From: Bacillus gaemokensis
GTDB taxonomy: Bacteria; Bacillota; Bacilli; Bacillales; Bacillaceae_G
NCBI RefSeq assembly: GCF_001590835.1
Contig: NZ_LTAQ01000045.1
Location: 134,795 to 198,794, forward strand
Reading direction: 5' to 3'
Length of the DNA stretch: 64,000 bases
The notes under the pieces were generated by a model, which worked only from the letters and a program-made list of their open reading frames with translations, did not search any database and was not told the DNA's origin. Below, in pieces: positions 45,132 through 54,129 of the stretch. The first letter of the stretch is position 1, and each line of letters opens with the position of its first letter. The position numbers and the translations under genes are program-made.

Positions 45132-45170
45132 CAAAAATATCCCTTAGCTTAATTGCTAAGGGATATTTTG
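45132..45170. terminator. Bidirectional terminator
   Basis: CAAAAATATCCCTTAGC pairs with GCTAAGGGATATTTTG around a 6-nt loop, between the converging permease and nuclease genes. Confidence 0.85.
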
Positions 45171-45175
45171 TATAC

Positions 45176-47536
45176 TCAAGAAGCCTTTTTCAAATCAATT
45201 TGAGCGAGTACTGGATCATGATCACTAACGCGTCCATGTTCCTTCATAACATTTGAGTTTAGATGTACAGGATCTACAATCGTATGCGGAGCAATATTAT
45301 TTGTAACTAAAATATGATCTAATACTTGTGCATTTCCTTCATGAATATACGTGTAACGATTTTCTTTCGAAACCGTTTCTAACATATCTTGCATTGTATC
45401 ACCTTTTAGAGCTTGCAGTGGTTTAGAGAATTCAAAGTCGTTCATATCACCAACTACAACAACAGGTGCATCCGCATCTCTTTCTTGTATACCTTTTACG
45501 AAATGATTCACTTCTTGCGCGAGCTGAATTCGTCTCTCTTCACTCTTTAATACAAGCGGTTGTATTTTTCCAAATGGCGTCGCATCCCCAAGTTTAGAGT
45601 TTAAATGATTCGAAACAACAACGATATTTTGACCTTGGAATGTAAATTCAGCAGCTAATGGTTTACGTGTATTTTCAAATAATGGGTTGTCTTGTCCAAT
45701 ACGCGTTGGATTTGTTTCTAACAACTTTGGCTGATCTGCTAATTTCACACGTGATGCATTATAGAAGAAACCAACGCGAATATTCGCTCCTGGTGCTCCT
45801 CCATCTTGATTATTCTGCGGAGTAACTTCTACATATTCATACTTTGGTCCACGAATTTCTTGCACAGCATCAATAATACGCTTTGCACTTAATGAAGCAT
45901 CTGTTGTTCCATCGTTAAGTGTTCCATTGTTATCCTGCATCTCTTGTATACCAATAATATCTGGCATCTTTAAATTATATTTAATAGAATACGCAAGTGC
46001 CTTTACCTTTTCATCAGATGTTTCTTTTTTGTTTGCGGAAAAGTTCTCAATGTTATATGTTGCCACTGTTAGTTTTCCAAGTCGTGGTTGAATATTTGCC
46101 CCCACTTGTTTAAATCCGCCATCCGTTACAGATGGTAGTTCTGTTACTGGGGAAATACGATACGAACCATAGTCATAACCTACTATTCCCGTTATATCTC
46201 CATTAAATGTATCTCCTACTTTCGCGACATAATCACGAGATACTTTTAGAGAAAGACGTTCTGGATTTAGTTGATTCTCGCCTAAGAGTGGTGTTCCATA
46301 TTTTGTTACGATTTTATCGCTACCATTTGCAACGGTTACATATAGATTCCCGTTTTTCTGAGGTGCAATAACTTTTGGTGTTTGCATTGTAACACGCATA
46401 CCTTCTAAACTTTCATAAAAATCAATTGCATCTTCATTTGGATCAAATACTCCAAATGCATCATTATCAATAATTTGATCAGGAATCTTTAAACCATTTT
46501 CACCTAATACAATCGCAGATGGTAACTGTTGATTCTTTACTTTTACTACGGCGCGATTTGCTTTAATTTCGGTAATAGATAAATCTGTTTCAAACTTCTC
46601 AGCATACCCAGGTCCAATATACTCTTCAACATCTCCATCAACTTGCACAAGATCTCCTACTACTACATTTGCCTCTTTTTTATATACATAGATTCCTTCT
46701 GAAGTTGCCGGATCATTATCAGGCTGTTGGTCTTGCATATAAAAACCATTTTTATCTAGCGCAGTTACAACACCTTCTATATTTCGTACTTTTTTTCCAT
46801 TATAAGGGGAAATATGTGATTTCCCTTGAATATCATGAATGCGAATTTGCTCACTTTTTTCGATTGTAAAAGAAAACGTAGAAATAGCCGAAGATACAAG
46901 ACCTTCTTTTACTCCAATCGCTTTTACAACACTATTTTCATTTAAAACAATAGGTGCATGATAACGAATACTTTTATCTGTAGGAACAGATCCATCTAGC
47001 GTATAATAGATTGCTGCTCCCTCTGTATTTGTTGTTAATGTAACTACTGTTCCTTTTTCAATTTCTCCACCATTTGGTGATGCACTAACATCCCCAACAC
47101 GATTTGGTATTTCACCTTGAAACTTGTAAGCTGTTACTGATTTTAGGCCAGGGCTACTAAAATACAAATCAAGTGTCCCTGTTAAACGAACCTTCTTCCC
47201 CATATTTTCAGGGTGATCCTTTACATTTACCGCTGTTCTCACGTCACCTTTTGGCAACTGAACAGGCATAATTTTCGCTGGATCTGTCTCATTTGGAGAA
47301 TCAGCGATCGCCACATTCGTATCTTCAAACTTCGCTGGATCCTTCGTGTATTTAGAAGGGCTTTGCGTATATCCAACAATATACCCTTCTACTACCCCTT
47401 TACCTTTTCCCTGATTTTGAAACATTTGAATTGCATCCTGTACTGACAACGAAGCATTCTCCTCTGCTTTTGCTACAGTGCCAGTAAATGAAATCAGTAG
47501 AATCAATGATAAAAAGACACTTACTATCTTCTTCAA
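45176..47536 (-). CDS. Secreted multidomain nuclease (endonuclease/exonuclease/phosphatase family)
   Basis: A 786-residue exported protein. A signal peptide (residues 1-26) is followed by a DUF6359-like OB domain (about 30-140), a chitobiase C-terminal-like repeat with AAIYYTLDGSVPTD (about 150-225), further OB-type domains (about 230-465) and a C-terminal EEP nuclease domain. The EEP motifs seen are LTVATYNIENFS, IGIQEMQDN, VVSNHLNSK, VVVGDMNDFEFSKP and GRVSDHDPVLAQ, so the active site looks complete. The start is TTG with AGGGGAGGAAGAAGG ahead. No sortase motif is seen. Likely an extracellular DNase/RNase that releases nutrients. Confidence 0.88.
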   Translation of the reverse strand: MKKIVSVFLSLILLISFTGTVAKAEENASLSVQDAIQMFQNQGKGKGVVEGYIVGYTQSPSKYTKDPAKFEDTNVAIADSPNETDPAKIMPVQLPKGDVRTAVNVKDHPENMGKKVRLTGTLDLYFSSPGLKSVTAYKFQGEIPNRVGDVSASPNGGEIEKGTVVTLTTNTEGAAIYYTLDGSVPTDKSIRYHAPIVLNENSVVKAIGVKEGLVSSAISTFSFTIEKSEQIRIHDIQGKSHISPYNGKKVRNIEGVVTALDKNGFYMQDQQPDNDPATSEGIYVYKKEANVVVGDLVQVDGDVEEYIGPGYAEKFETDLSITEIKANRAVVKVKNQQLPSAIVLGENGLKIPDQIIDNDAFGVFDPNEDAIDFYESLEGMRVTMQTPKVIAPQKNGNLYVTVANGSDKIVTKYGTPLLGENQLNPERLSLKVSRDYVAKVGDTFNGDITGIVGYDYGSYRISPVTELPSVTDGGFKQVGANIQPRLGKLTVATYNIENFSANKKETSDEKVKALAYSIKYNLKMPDIIGIQEMQDNNGTLNDGTTDASLSAKRIIDAVQEIRGPKYEYVEVTPQNNQDGGAPGANIRVGFFYNASRVKLADQPKLLETNPTRIGQDNPLFENTRKPLAAEFTFQGQNIVVVSNHLNSKLGDATPFGKIQPLVLKSEERRIQLAQEVNHFVKGIQERDADAPVVVVGDMNDFEFSKPLQALKGDTMQDMLETVSKENRYTYIHEGNAQVLDHILVTNNIAPHTIVDPVHLNSNVMKEHGRVSDHDPVLAQIDLKKAS

Positions 47537-48051
47537 ATCCTTCTTCCTCCCCTAATTTTGTATTTTCTCAGCATGTACTATCATAACAAATAGTTCTTTA
47601 TAAAGAACTAAAAATTCGACAAACTTTACAAAAAATTAATCTCATCCTTCTGTAAGAAATTCTTTCTTTTCTGTGACGACCGTGAGATGAAAGAAAGGTT
47701 TGAAAAATCCGACGAAGGCTATCAGACGAAATAGGAGAGACAAAAGAAAGAAATCATTACATGAAAAAAAGTGTCTACTAAATTGTCCTGTTTCTTGCAT
47801 AAGAATAAGGCGACCTCCTTTTTCGAAGAATCGCCCCATAGTAATGTCTTTATTTTTTGGGAATTCACGCTATTTCGTCATATATCCTTCTTCAACTAAC
47901 CTACTTCGTTAATACAATAAGAAAAACCGAAAGACTTCCCTTTTGGTGCTCAAAGGCATTTTATTACTTTCCAATATTAATAACTAGACACAAAACTCTA
48001 AAAATACTGTAAAATAAGATGGTATAATTTTCAAAAGGTGGGAGATAACAA
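47537..48051. other. Long intergenic region, mostly unexplained
   Basis: About 515 bp. The right part holds a Nudix promoter region. A minus-strand stretch (GAAGTAGGTTAGTTGAAG to GACGAAATAGC) near 47870-47910 looks like a dispersed-repeat sequence known to me from this group, but I cannot name it. One low-confidence small gene is listed separately. Confidence 0.35.
47642..47800 (-). CDS. Possible small membrane protein
   Basis: A 52-codon frame from ATG 47800 carries AAAGGAGG upstream, but at a long spacing of about 13 bp. The product has one hydrophobic stretch (FFLLSLLFRLIAFVGFF). No homologue is recognised, and it could be chance. Confidence 0.25.
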   Translation of the reverse strand: MQETGQFSRHFFSCNDFFLLSLLFRLIAFVGFFKPFFHLTVVTEKKEFLTEG

Positions 48052-48537
48052 ATGACTTATCATATTAGAGTAAGAGCCGGAGCAGTTATTATAGAAAATG
48101 ATTCAATCCTGTTAATTGAATTTAATGATGAAAATGGACTCCATTATAATTTACCAGCTGGCGGAGCGGAACCTGGTGAAACAGTTATCGACGCTGTACA
48201 AAGGGAAGCGAAAGAAGAAGCATCCGTTGATGTAGAAGTTGGTTCATTAGCATTTGCTTATGAATATGCGCCACATCTAAATGCTAATAAATATGGTCCA
48301 ATCCATTCTTTATGTCTCATGTTTGAATGTAAAATACAAGATGGATCTGCACCGAAAATGCCCGCTAACCCCGATCCGAATCAAACTGATGTAAAATGGA
48401 TACCGCTATCTGAATTACATACTATTATTCTGTATCCAAACATAAAAGATCATATCATCCATTATGCAAAAAACAAAAGAAATATAGATATGATTGAAGA
48501 GCATGCCTTAGAAGAATATCCTACGGCTGTTAACTAA
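48052..48537 (+). CDS. Nudix hydrolase 1
   Basis: A 161-residue Nudix protein. The Nudix box GGAEPGETVIDAVQREAKEEASVDV (GX5EX7REVXEEXGX form, with Ala for the terminal Gly) covers about residues 40-64. Such enzymes hydrolyse nucleoside diphosphates linked to another group. The replaced Gly and altered box end leave the substrate open. GGTGGGAG precedes the ATG. The next Nudix gene follows by about 15 bp, so the pair is one operon. Confidence 0.88.
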   Translation: MTYHIRVRAGAVIIENDSILLIEFNDENGLHYNLPAGGAEPGETVIDAVQREAKEEASVDVEVGSLAFAYEYAPHLNANKYGPIHSLCLMFECKIQDGSAPKMPANPDPNQTDVKWIPLSELHTIILYPNIKDHIIHYAKNKRNIDMIEEHALEEYPTAVN

Positions 48538-48552
48538 AAGAGAGTGATGCAC

Positions 48553-48996
48553 ATGAAAATTAGAAATTCAGTCAAAGCCATACTCATACATGAAGAAAAA
48601 TTATTAGTAACAACTTATGAAGATGAGGAAGGTATCTATCACCTACTTCCTGGTGGCGGACAAGAGGTTGGAGAAACTCTAGATAAAACCTTGAAAAGAG
48701 AATGTCTTGAAGAGACAGGAATTGAAGTAAAAGAAGGCGATCTCTTATTCATCAGAGAATGTTTTATGGATTCAGAAATACACAGAGTTGAATTTATGTA
48801 TTCATGTACACCGGTATCCTTTACAAATGTAAAGTCCAAAAGTCTAAATATGGACAGCAAACAAACAGGGATTTTATGGTTACCAATCGCTGACTTACAA
48901 CATTATCCACTGTTTCCCATTGGCATCAGGAAGCTTATTAAAGACTTTCATACAGGAAATCCATCAAGTCCCGTTTATATAGGTGAAATTGATTAA
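48553..48996 (+). CDS. Nudix hydrolase 2
   Basis: A protein of about 147 residues. The Nudix box GGGQEVGETLDKTLKRECLEETGI is complete, at about residues 35-58. I favour the ATG at 48553 (MKIRNSV), with AGAGAGTGA ahead, over the frame start at 48544. Substrate unknown. It resembles ADP-ribose or NTP pyrophosphohydrolases by length only. It is probably co-transcribed with Nudix 1, and a long hairpin lies about 60 bp downstream. Confidence 0.88.
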   Translation: MKIRNSVKAILIHEEKLLVTTYEDEEGIYHLLPGGGQEVGETLDKTLKRECLEETGIEVKEGDLLFIRECFMDSEIHRVEFMYSCTPVSFTNVKSKSLNMDSKQTGILWLPIADLQHYPLFPIGIRKLIKDFHTGNPSSPVYIGEID

Positions 48997-49056
48997 ATGC
49001 TTCAGTTAAAATGAACTTCTTAAAAGATCGATATCGCTAACACTGATTATACGAAT

Positions 49057-49091
49057 GAAAAATTTCTTCAGTTCTTCCGAAGAAATTTTTC
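49057..49091 (+). terminator. Hairpin after the Nudix 1-2 operon
   Basis: GAAAAATTTCTTC and GAAGAAATTTTTC form perfect 13-bp arms with a 9-nt loop. No T run follows outside the stem. Confidence 0.5.
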
Positions 49092-49183
49092 AAGGTTTTG
49101 CAACACATTGTTTTTATGTACAGAAAACACCTTTTCAGTCTACAACTATTTTTTAATATAACAATTACAGAGGAGGACTTATT

Positions 49184-49678
49184 TTGTATAAGCATACTTT
49201 GTGCTTTATGAAAAGAAATGATGAAATACTCATGTTAAACCGAGAATATGATCCATTAAAAGGCTTGTGGAACGGTGTAGGAGGAAAAATAGCGAACCAA
49301 GAAACACCATTAGCTTGCATTATTCGAGAAGTAAAGGAAGAAACAGGGATTGACATACTAGACAATCAAGTACAGTTTAAAGGGATTATAAAGTGGGAAT
49401 TTGATGATGCTTATTTTGGTGGAATGTATGCTTACTTGGTTAATATTCCTAAAGATTATTCTTATCCCACTCCTAAGAAAGTAGATGAAGGCATATTAGA
49501 CTGGAAAAATATTTCGTGGCTTTTAAGTGAAGGGAATTATGGATTAGATGAAATAATACCACACATTTTACCTAAGATTCTCGATAGCTCGAAGAAATTT
49601 GAACATAGATGCGTAATTATAAATAATAAAATGGTTGCGTACGAATGCAAGGAATTAGAAATATTAGAAATATTATAA
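49184..49678 (+). CDS. Nudix hydrolase 3 (8-oxo-dGTP diphosphatase-like)
   Basis: A 164-residue MutT-type protein. The Nudix box (GGKIANQETPLACIIREVKEETGI) is complete, at about residues 36-59. The N-terminal TLCFMKRNDEILMLNRE and GLWNGVGGK resemble 8-oxo-dGTP hydrolases. The start is TTG at 49184 with GAGGAGGACTTATT ahead of it. It has its own transcription unit and ends in a terminator that is repeated 2 kb downstream. Substrate by family resemblance only. Confidence 0.85.
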   Translation: MYKHTLCFMKRNDEILMLNREYDPLKGLWNGVGGKIANQETPLACIIREVKEETGIDILDNQVQFKGIIKWEFDDAYFGGMYAYLVNIPKDYSYPTPKKVDEGILDWKNISWLLSEGNYGLDEIIPHILPKILDSSKKFEHRCVIINNKMVAYECKELEILEIL

Positions 49679-49683
49679 GATAT

Positions 49684-49723
49684 AAAATAACAGCTTGGTC
49701 AATCACCAAGCTGTTTATCCCGC
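49684..49723. repeat. 40-bp direct repeat, copy 1 (terminator plus bcr1 head)
   Basis: Identical over 40 bp to 51654-51693. It contains an AACAGCTTGGT/ACCAAGCTGTT hairpin that can terminate Nudix 3 on the plus strand, plus TTTATCCCGC, the first bases of bcr1. Confidence 0.9.
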
Positions 49724-49867
49724 ATTAACGAGCAGTAAGACCCCCATCTCAAGATTCAGCAAAAGCAAAGCAGTTAGATGAGGGATCAACTGCCCGTAAA
49801 GACTCGATTGGTTGACTAATAATCAGTAGGGGATGAAGCCTACCCACTGATTAAAGTTTCACTTTAT
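49714..49867 (+). repeat. Complete bcr1-type repeat flanked by TTTAT
   Basis: 154 bp with TTTAT at both ends (49714-49718 and 49863-49867), the target duplication expected for this MITE-like element. It aligns over its length with the copy at 31134-31290. The right TTTAT contains the stop codon of the LysR gene. Confidence 0.85.
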
Positions 49868-50739
49868 AATAACGACACTTGAATCAATTTCATAAGTTGT
49901 TGTTTTGTTTGACTCAAATAGTTTCTTTTTTTCGAAGAAATTAATAATCCGATAGGCATTTTAGGATCAAATCCTCTAACCTTAAATGATATATTACTTT
50001 CTTTTAAGTTAGTTCCCTTAGGAATAATACCTATCATATCCTCAAAAATCATTTGTGGAATGAGATGTAGTGCACTACAATTGTAGACTTTTTTAAATGA
50101 TAAATTGTTTTCTGATAAGAAAGCATTCACAGATCGATAATAATAACAACTATTCTCCCCAATTAAAATAGGATACTCAATGATATCAAATATTTCTACT
50201 GACTCTTTTTGTAATAATGGATGATGATGATTATCGACGATAAATTGTATTTGTTCATGGCAAAGTGGAGTGAAATTCACATTGGAAATGTTTTTGTTGT
50301 TTCCACAAACAGCAAAATCAATCTTATTTTGCTCTATCATTTGTGATAAAAGCGCTGTGTTTCCTACAACAAAATCACAATGTATGTATGGTTTCTCCTC
50401 ATGTAAACATTTTAATATACGGGGAATTAATTTTTCTGCAACAGATTCTAATAACCCGATTCTTACTGTTCCTTTCTCTTCATTGCTGATACGCTGCGCT
50501 TGAGATATTGAATAATCCCAATGCATTAACAAGTTATCTACTTCCTCTGCAAATAGAATGCCTTCATCTGTTAATCGAGCATCCCATCCTCGTTCAAATA
50601 GAAGAAAACCAAGTTCATTTTCGAGTTTTTTTATATGTGTTGTTACGGTTGACTGCGCATAGTTTAATTTTTTGGCTGCAAGTGAAAAAGTGCCTTCCTG
50701 GGCAATCATTTTGAACGTTTTTAACTCTTTTATTTCCAT
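49864..50739 (-). CDS. LysR-family transcriptional regulator
   Basis: A 291-residue regulator. The N-terminal helix-turn-helix reads GTFSLAAKKLNYAQSTVTTHI (about residues 14-34), followed by the two-lobed ligand domain from about residue 90. The ATG at 50739 has AGGTG upstream, and GTG at 50745 is a weaker alternative. Its stop codon lies in the TTTAT duplication of a bcr1 repeat. It faces the tautomerase gene across a region with a T-N11-A dyad (50756-50772), so it most likely controls the tautomerase/decarboxylase pair. Confidence 0.9.
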   Translation of the reverse strand: MEIKELKTFKMIAQEGTFSLAAKKLNYAQSTVTTHIKKLENELGFLLFERGWDARLTDEGILFAEEVDNLLMHWDYSISQAQRISNEEKGTVRIGLLESVAEKLIPRILKCLHEEKPYIHCDFVVGNTALLSQMIEQNKIDFAVCGNNKNISNVNFTPLCHEQIQFIVDNHHHPLLQKESVEIFDIIEYPILIGENSCYYYRSVNAFLSENNLSFKKVYNCSALHLIPQMIFEDMIGIIPKGTNLKESNISFKVRGFDPKMPIGLLISSKKRNYLSQTKQQLMKLIQVSLL

Positions 50740-50755
50740 TTTCACACCTGATCTC

Positions 50756-50772
50756 TATCGGTTTTATTGATA
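50756..50772. promoter_or_regulatory. LysR-type box between regulator and tautomerase
   Basis: TATC-N9-GATA, a 17-bp dyad with T-N11-A core, 17 bp from the LysR start and about 75 bp from the tautomerase start. Confidence 0.5.
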
Positions 50773-50848
50773 ATTTTATTATATATTTTCAATTATACAA
50801 ATCGAAGTTACAAACGTAAAATAAAACCATAAGAAAGGGAGTGAATAT

Positions 50849-51262
50849 ATGCCATTTGTTACTGTTTATTATCCAGACGGTCAATTGCATAGAGAAGAGT
50901 TAAAAAAAGTAAGTAATCGTATTCACCATTCATTAATTGAACATTTTAGAATTCCAGAAAATGATTACTTTCACATGTTCTTACCCTACCCATCTCATCA
51001 ATTTTTTTACGATCCGTATTATCTCTTAGAAGGGCAGAAAAAGAGAACAGATAAAATGATTCATGTTTCTATTACATGCGGACCAGGAAGAACAATACAG
51101 CAAAAAAGAAATTTGTATCGATCAATCTCAGAAGCTTTTTATAATCATTTAAACATCTCTACAACTGATATTTTTATTACATTAAACGAAACATCTGCTG
51201 AAAACTGGTCATTTGGTCAAGGAATAGCACAAATGGTTAATATGAGGGGAGAAAAAGAATAG
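50849..51262 (+). CDS. Tautomerase-superfamily protein
   Basis: A 137-residue protein of the 4-oxalocrotonate tautomerase superfamily. Pro2 directly after Met (MPFVTVYY) is the expected catalytic base. The chain length and second half (TCGPGRTIQQKRNLYRSI) match the fused-repeat tautomerase branch. AAAGGGAGTGAATAT precedes the ATG. The stop overlaps the next start (TAGTG), so it is coupled to the decarboxylase-like gene. The pair and the LysR gene suggest use of an aromatic or keto acid, as inference. Confidence 0.82.
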   Translation: MPFVTVYYPDGQLHREELKKVSNRIHHSLIEHFRIPENDYFHMFLPYPSHQFFYDPYYLLEGQKKRTDKMIHVSITCGPGRTIQQKRNLYRSISEAFYNHLNISTTDIFITLNETSAENWSFGQGIAQMVNMRGEKE

Positions 51263-51570
51263 TGAATGATCGTATCGAATTCAATATACCAAAGAAAATG
51301 AGAGATACTGCTCCCGATTTTGTTGATTATAGTGAAAACGTGTTATTCGAAAAAGTATGGAGAGAACCTACTTTAACATCAAAAGAAAGAAGTTTAATTA
51401 CACTTTCTGCTCTAATTAGTATTGGTAATACAGAACAACTACCATTTCATATACAATTAGCCGAAAAAAACGGAATGAACCAACAAGAAATGATTGCTTT
51501 AATAACCCATCTAGCCTTTTATGTTGGATGGCCGAAAGCGGCTGCAGCTCTAAACGTAATACTGAGTTAA
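51262..51570 (+). CDS. Carboxymuconolactone decarboxylase-family protein
   Basis: A 102-residue all-helical protein of the AhpD/CMD family. The stretch SKERSLITLSALISIGNTEQ and the later LITHLAFYVGWPKAAAALNV match the family. The CxxC pair of AhpD peroxidases is absent, so it belongs to the CMD branch. It starts with GTG at 51262 overlapping the tautomerase TAG. The activity is unproven, because many members are not true decarboxylases. Confidence 0.82.
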   Translation: MNDRIEFNIPKKMRDTAPDFVDYSENVLFEKVWREPTLTSKERSLITLSALISIGNTEQLPFHIQLAEKNGMNQQEMIALITHLAFYVGWPKAAAALNVILS

Positions 51571-51653
51571 AAAGCTCCCAAAGATATGCATGCGTCTGCT
51601 ATGGAATTAAATAGAATGAAGTATTTAAGCGAGAACCTGTGTTATGAAAATAA

Positions 51654-51693
51654 AAAATAACAGCTTGGTCAATCACCAAGCTGTTTATCCCGC
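51654..51693. repeat. 40-bp direct repeat, copy 2 (terminator plus bcr1 head)
   Basis: Identical to 49684-49723. After TTTATCCCGC the bcr1 likeness continues for three bases (TAT) and then ends. The hairpin can terminate the decarboxylase gene. Confidence 0.9.
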
Positions 51694-51733
51694 TATGTCT
51701 TTGCAGTTTTACATGCATAAAAGATTTCTTTCA

Positions 51734-53155
51734 TTATTGCGCAATTAATTCAGCTTCATCTCTTTTTTCCAAATAGGATAATACATGCTTCACAGCTGCC
51801 TCACCTTGATCAATACAATCAGGAAGACCAGTTCCGCCATAAGAGCTCCCTGCTAAATAAACACCTGGTAATTCTTGCTCCATAAATGTTCTTAACTCGT
51901 CCATTCGCTCTTTATGTCCCACGGTATATTGCGGCATTGCTTCTTTCCAGCGACTCACAACGGTAAAGTCTGGATCGGCTGTTATATCCATTGTTTTTTG
52001 CAAATCTTCTACTACAAATTGAACAATTTCTTCATCCGTTTGTTCTACAATTGCTTCATCACCTGGACGTCCAACGTAGCAACGAAGCAATACTTTTCCT
52101 TCTGGAGTTGTATGTGGCCACTTCTTATGCGTCCACGTACACGCTGTAATGGAGAAATCACTATTTCGCGATACTACAAATCCCGTACCTTCAATGTCAC
52201 GCTGAATTGCTTCTTTCGGAAAAGCTAACGCAACATTAGCAACCGATGTCGAGGGAATATTACGGAAGAAACGAAACTGCTTATACTGTGCAAACATAGA
52301 CGGCAACACTTTATGAGAAGTTGCAACAACAATAGAATCTGCTTCAATTTCTTTTCCGTTGCTAAGCGTAAGCGTATAACCATCGCCTATCTTTGCAATT
52401 TTTTCAATACGAGTTCCCTTCATAACAGTTCTACTATCAAGCTTCTCCTCAATTTCTTCCACTAAGGATTCTAAACCTGTTTTCAATGTTAAAAAGATTC
52501 CCTTTGGCTTTACATCCTTTGCTTTCTTCGGTGCTAACGTACGCATACCAAGTGAAATACTACGGTATTTCTGCTCAACTTGATAGAATTGTGGGAACGT
52601 CGCCATTAAACTCATTTGGTCGATATCCCCCGCATAAATACCAGATAGTAACGGTTCAATTAAGTTTTCAACCACTTCATTTCCTAGACGACGACGGAAA
52701 AACTGCCCAAGTGATTGATCAGAAACTGGTTTCGAACGTGGTAACACAAAATCAAAACCAGCTCTTAATTTACCAATCGGAGAGAACAATCCTGAAAATA
52801 GAAACGGGGTAATTTGCGTTGGAATTCCCATCATTGATCCGCTCGGCATTCCATGTAATCGGTTGTTCACAAGAACAAATGATTTACCCGTTGCATTATT
52901 TACAAGCCCATCTCCAAGTCCTAGTTCTCTCGCTAATCTAGCTGCACTTTCTTTTCTTTCTAAAAAAGAATCCGGACCGCGCTCAATTGTAAATCCATCT
53001 TTTTGAACGGTTTGAATTTTCCCTCCAAGCTTACCCGATGCTTCTATCAGTAATGTATCAATCGGCAATCCTTTTTCGCGAATTTCTTTTTGTAAGTAAT
53101 ACGCTGTTGTTAAACCTGTAATGCCACCACCGATGACCACAACTTTCTTCTTCAA
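51734..53155 (-). CDS. hemY: Coproporphyrinogen III oxidase (HemY/CgoX)
   Basis: In Gram-positive bacteria this FAD enzyme oxidises coproporphyrinogen III to coproporphyrin III, ahead of iron insertion. The 473-residue chain opens with the dinucleotide motif VVVIGGGITGLTTAYYL and ends with YLAGSSYGGTGLPDCIDQG, both typical. The start is TTG at 53155 behind AAAGGAGGAGC. hemH lies 24 bp upstream and hemE before that, so the three form the usual hemEHY operon. The older name protoporphyrinogen oxidase is misleading for this group. Confidence 0.96.
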   Translation of the reverse strand: MKKKVVVIGGGITGLTTAYYLQKEIREKGLPIDTLLIEASGKLGGKIQTVQKDGFTIERGPDSFLERKESAARLARELGLGDGLVNNATGKSFVLVNNRLHGMPSGSMMGIPTQITPFLFSGLFSPIGKLRAGFDFVLPRSKPVSDQSLGQFFRRRLGNEVVENLIEPLLSGIYAGDIDQMSLMATFPQFYQVEQKYRSISLGMRTLAPKKAKDVKPKGIFLTLKTGLESLVEEIEEKLDSRTVMKGTRIEKIAKIGDGYTLTLSNGKEIEADSIVVATSHKVLPSMFAQYKQFRFFRNIPSTSVANVALAFPKEAIQRDIEGTGFVVSRNSDFSITACTWTHKKWPHTTPEGKVLLRCYVGRPGDEAIVEQTDEEIVQFVVEDLQKTMDITADPDFTVVSRWKEAMPQYTVGHKERMDELRTFMEQELPGVYLAGSSYGGTGLPDCIDQGEAAVKHVLSYLEKRDEAELIAQ

Positions 53156-53179
53156 AATAGCTCCTCCTTTCCCAAGGTA

Positions 53180-54115
53180 TTACAAAACAGTTGCTTGTTT
53201 GTTTAAAACTACATCCGCTAAACAAGAAATAAATGCCTCTGATGCATTTGGCATTTCTGGACGATAATACTTCGCCCCGATTTCTTCTGTAACGACTTTA
53301 CATTCAATATCATTATCGTATAGTACTTCTAAATGTTCAGCTACGAACCCAACCGGCGCATATACAAATGAAGTGTAACCATACTTTTCATTTAATTCTC
53401 TCGTTAAATCTTGTACATCTGGTCCAATCCATGGGTCCGGTGTATTCCCTGCACTTTGCCAACCTACTGCGTAATTTGGCACTTCTGCACCACGTGCAAT
53501 GTAATCGGCTGTTTCATTTAATTGTTCTGGGTACGGATCGCCTAGCGCAATAATTTTCTCGGGCAAACTATGTGCAGACACAATTAAAACTGCTTTCTCA
53601 CGTTCTTCTTCTGTCATACCACCATATATTTTTTTCACTTCGTCTACCCAATACTGAATAAACTTCGGTTCTTTATACCAACTATCAATACCATGAATCT
53701 GTAAATCACCTAGTTTTTCCGCTTCTTCTTGTGCTCGTCCAACGTATGATTTCACACTAAAAGTAGAATAATGCGGAGCAAGGACAAGGGCAATGGCCTC
53801 TTCAATTCCATCATTATGCATTGTCTGCACAGCATCTTCAATAAAAGGCTCAATGTGCTTTAAGCCGAGATACATATGAAATTCCACGTTATCCTGCATT
53901 TCGTTTAAACGCGTCTCTAATTTTTTTGCTTGTTCTAATGTAATAGTAGCTAAAGGAGAAATACCACCGATCGCACGGTAACGCTCTGTTAGGTCCTCTA
54001 ACATTTCAGGGCTCGGCTTTCTTCCTCTACGAATATGTGTATAGTAACGTTCAATATCTTCTTCTTTATACGGTGTTCCGTATGCCATTACAAGCAAACC
54101 AATTTTCTTTTTCAT
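53180..54115 (-). CDS. hemH: Coproporphyrin III ferrochelatase (HemH/CpfC)
   Basis: Inserts iron into coproporphyrin III in the Gram-positive heme route. The 311-residue protein keeps [10 protein letters not shown] at the start, the metal-site [21 protein letters not shown] and the C-terminal [16 protein letters not shown], where the catalytic His and Glu lie. AAAGGAGAATAGGTGT precedes the ATG. It sits between hemE and hemY with short gaps (14 and 24 bp). Confidence 0.96.
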   Translation of the reverse strand: MKKKIGLLVMAYGTPYKEEDIERYYTHIRRGRKPSPEMLEDLTERYRAIGGISPLATITLEQAKKLETRLNEMQDNVEFHMYLGLKHIEPFIEDAVQTMHNDGIEEAIALVLAPHYSTFSVKSYVGRAQEEAEKLGDLQIHGIDSWYKEPKFIQYWVDEVKKIYGGMTEEEREKAVLIVSAHSLPEKIIALGDPYPEQLNETADYIARGAEVPNYAVGWQSAGNTPDPWIGPDVQDLTRELNEKYGYTSFVYAPVGFVAEHLEVLYDNDIECKVVTEEIGAKYYRPEMPNASEAFISCLADVVLNKQATVL

Positions 54116-54129
54116 ACACCTATTCTCCT

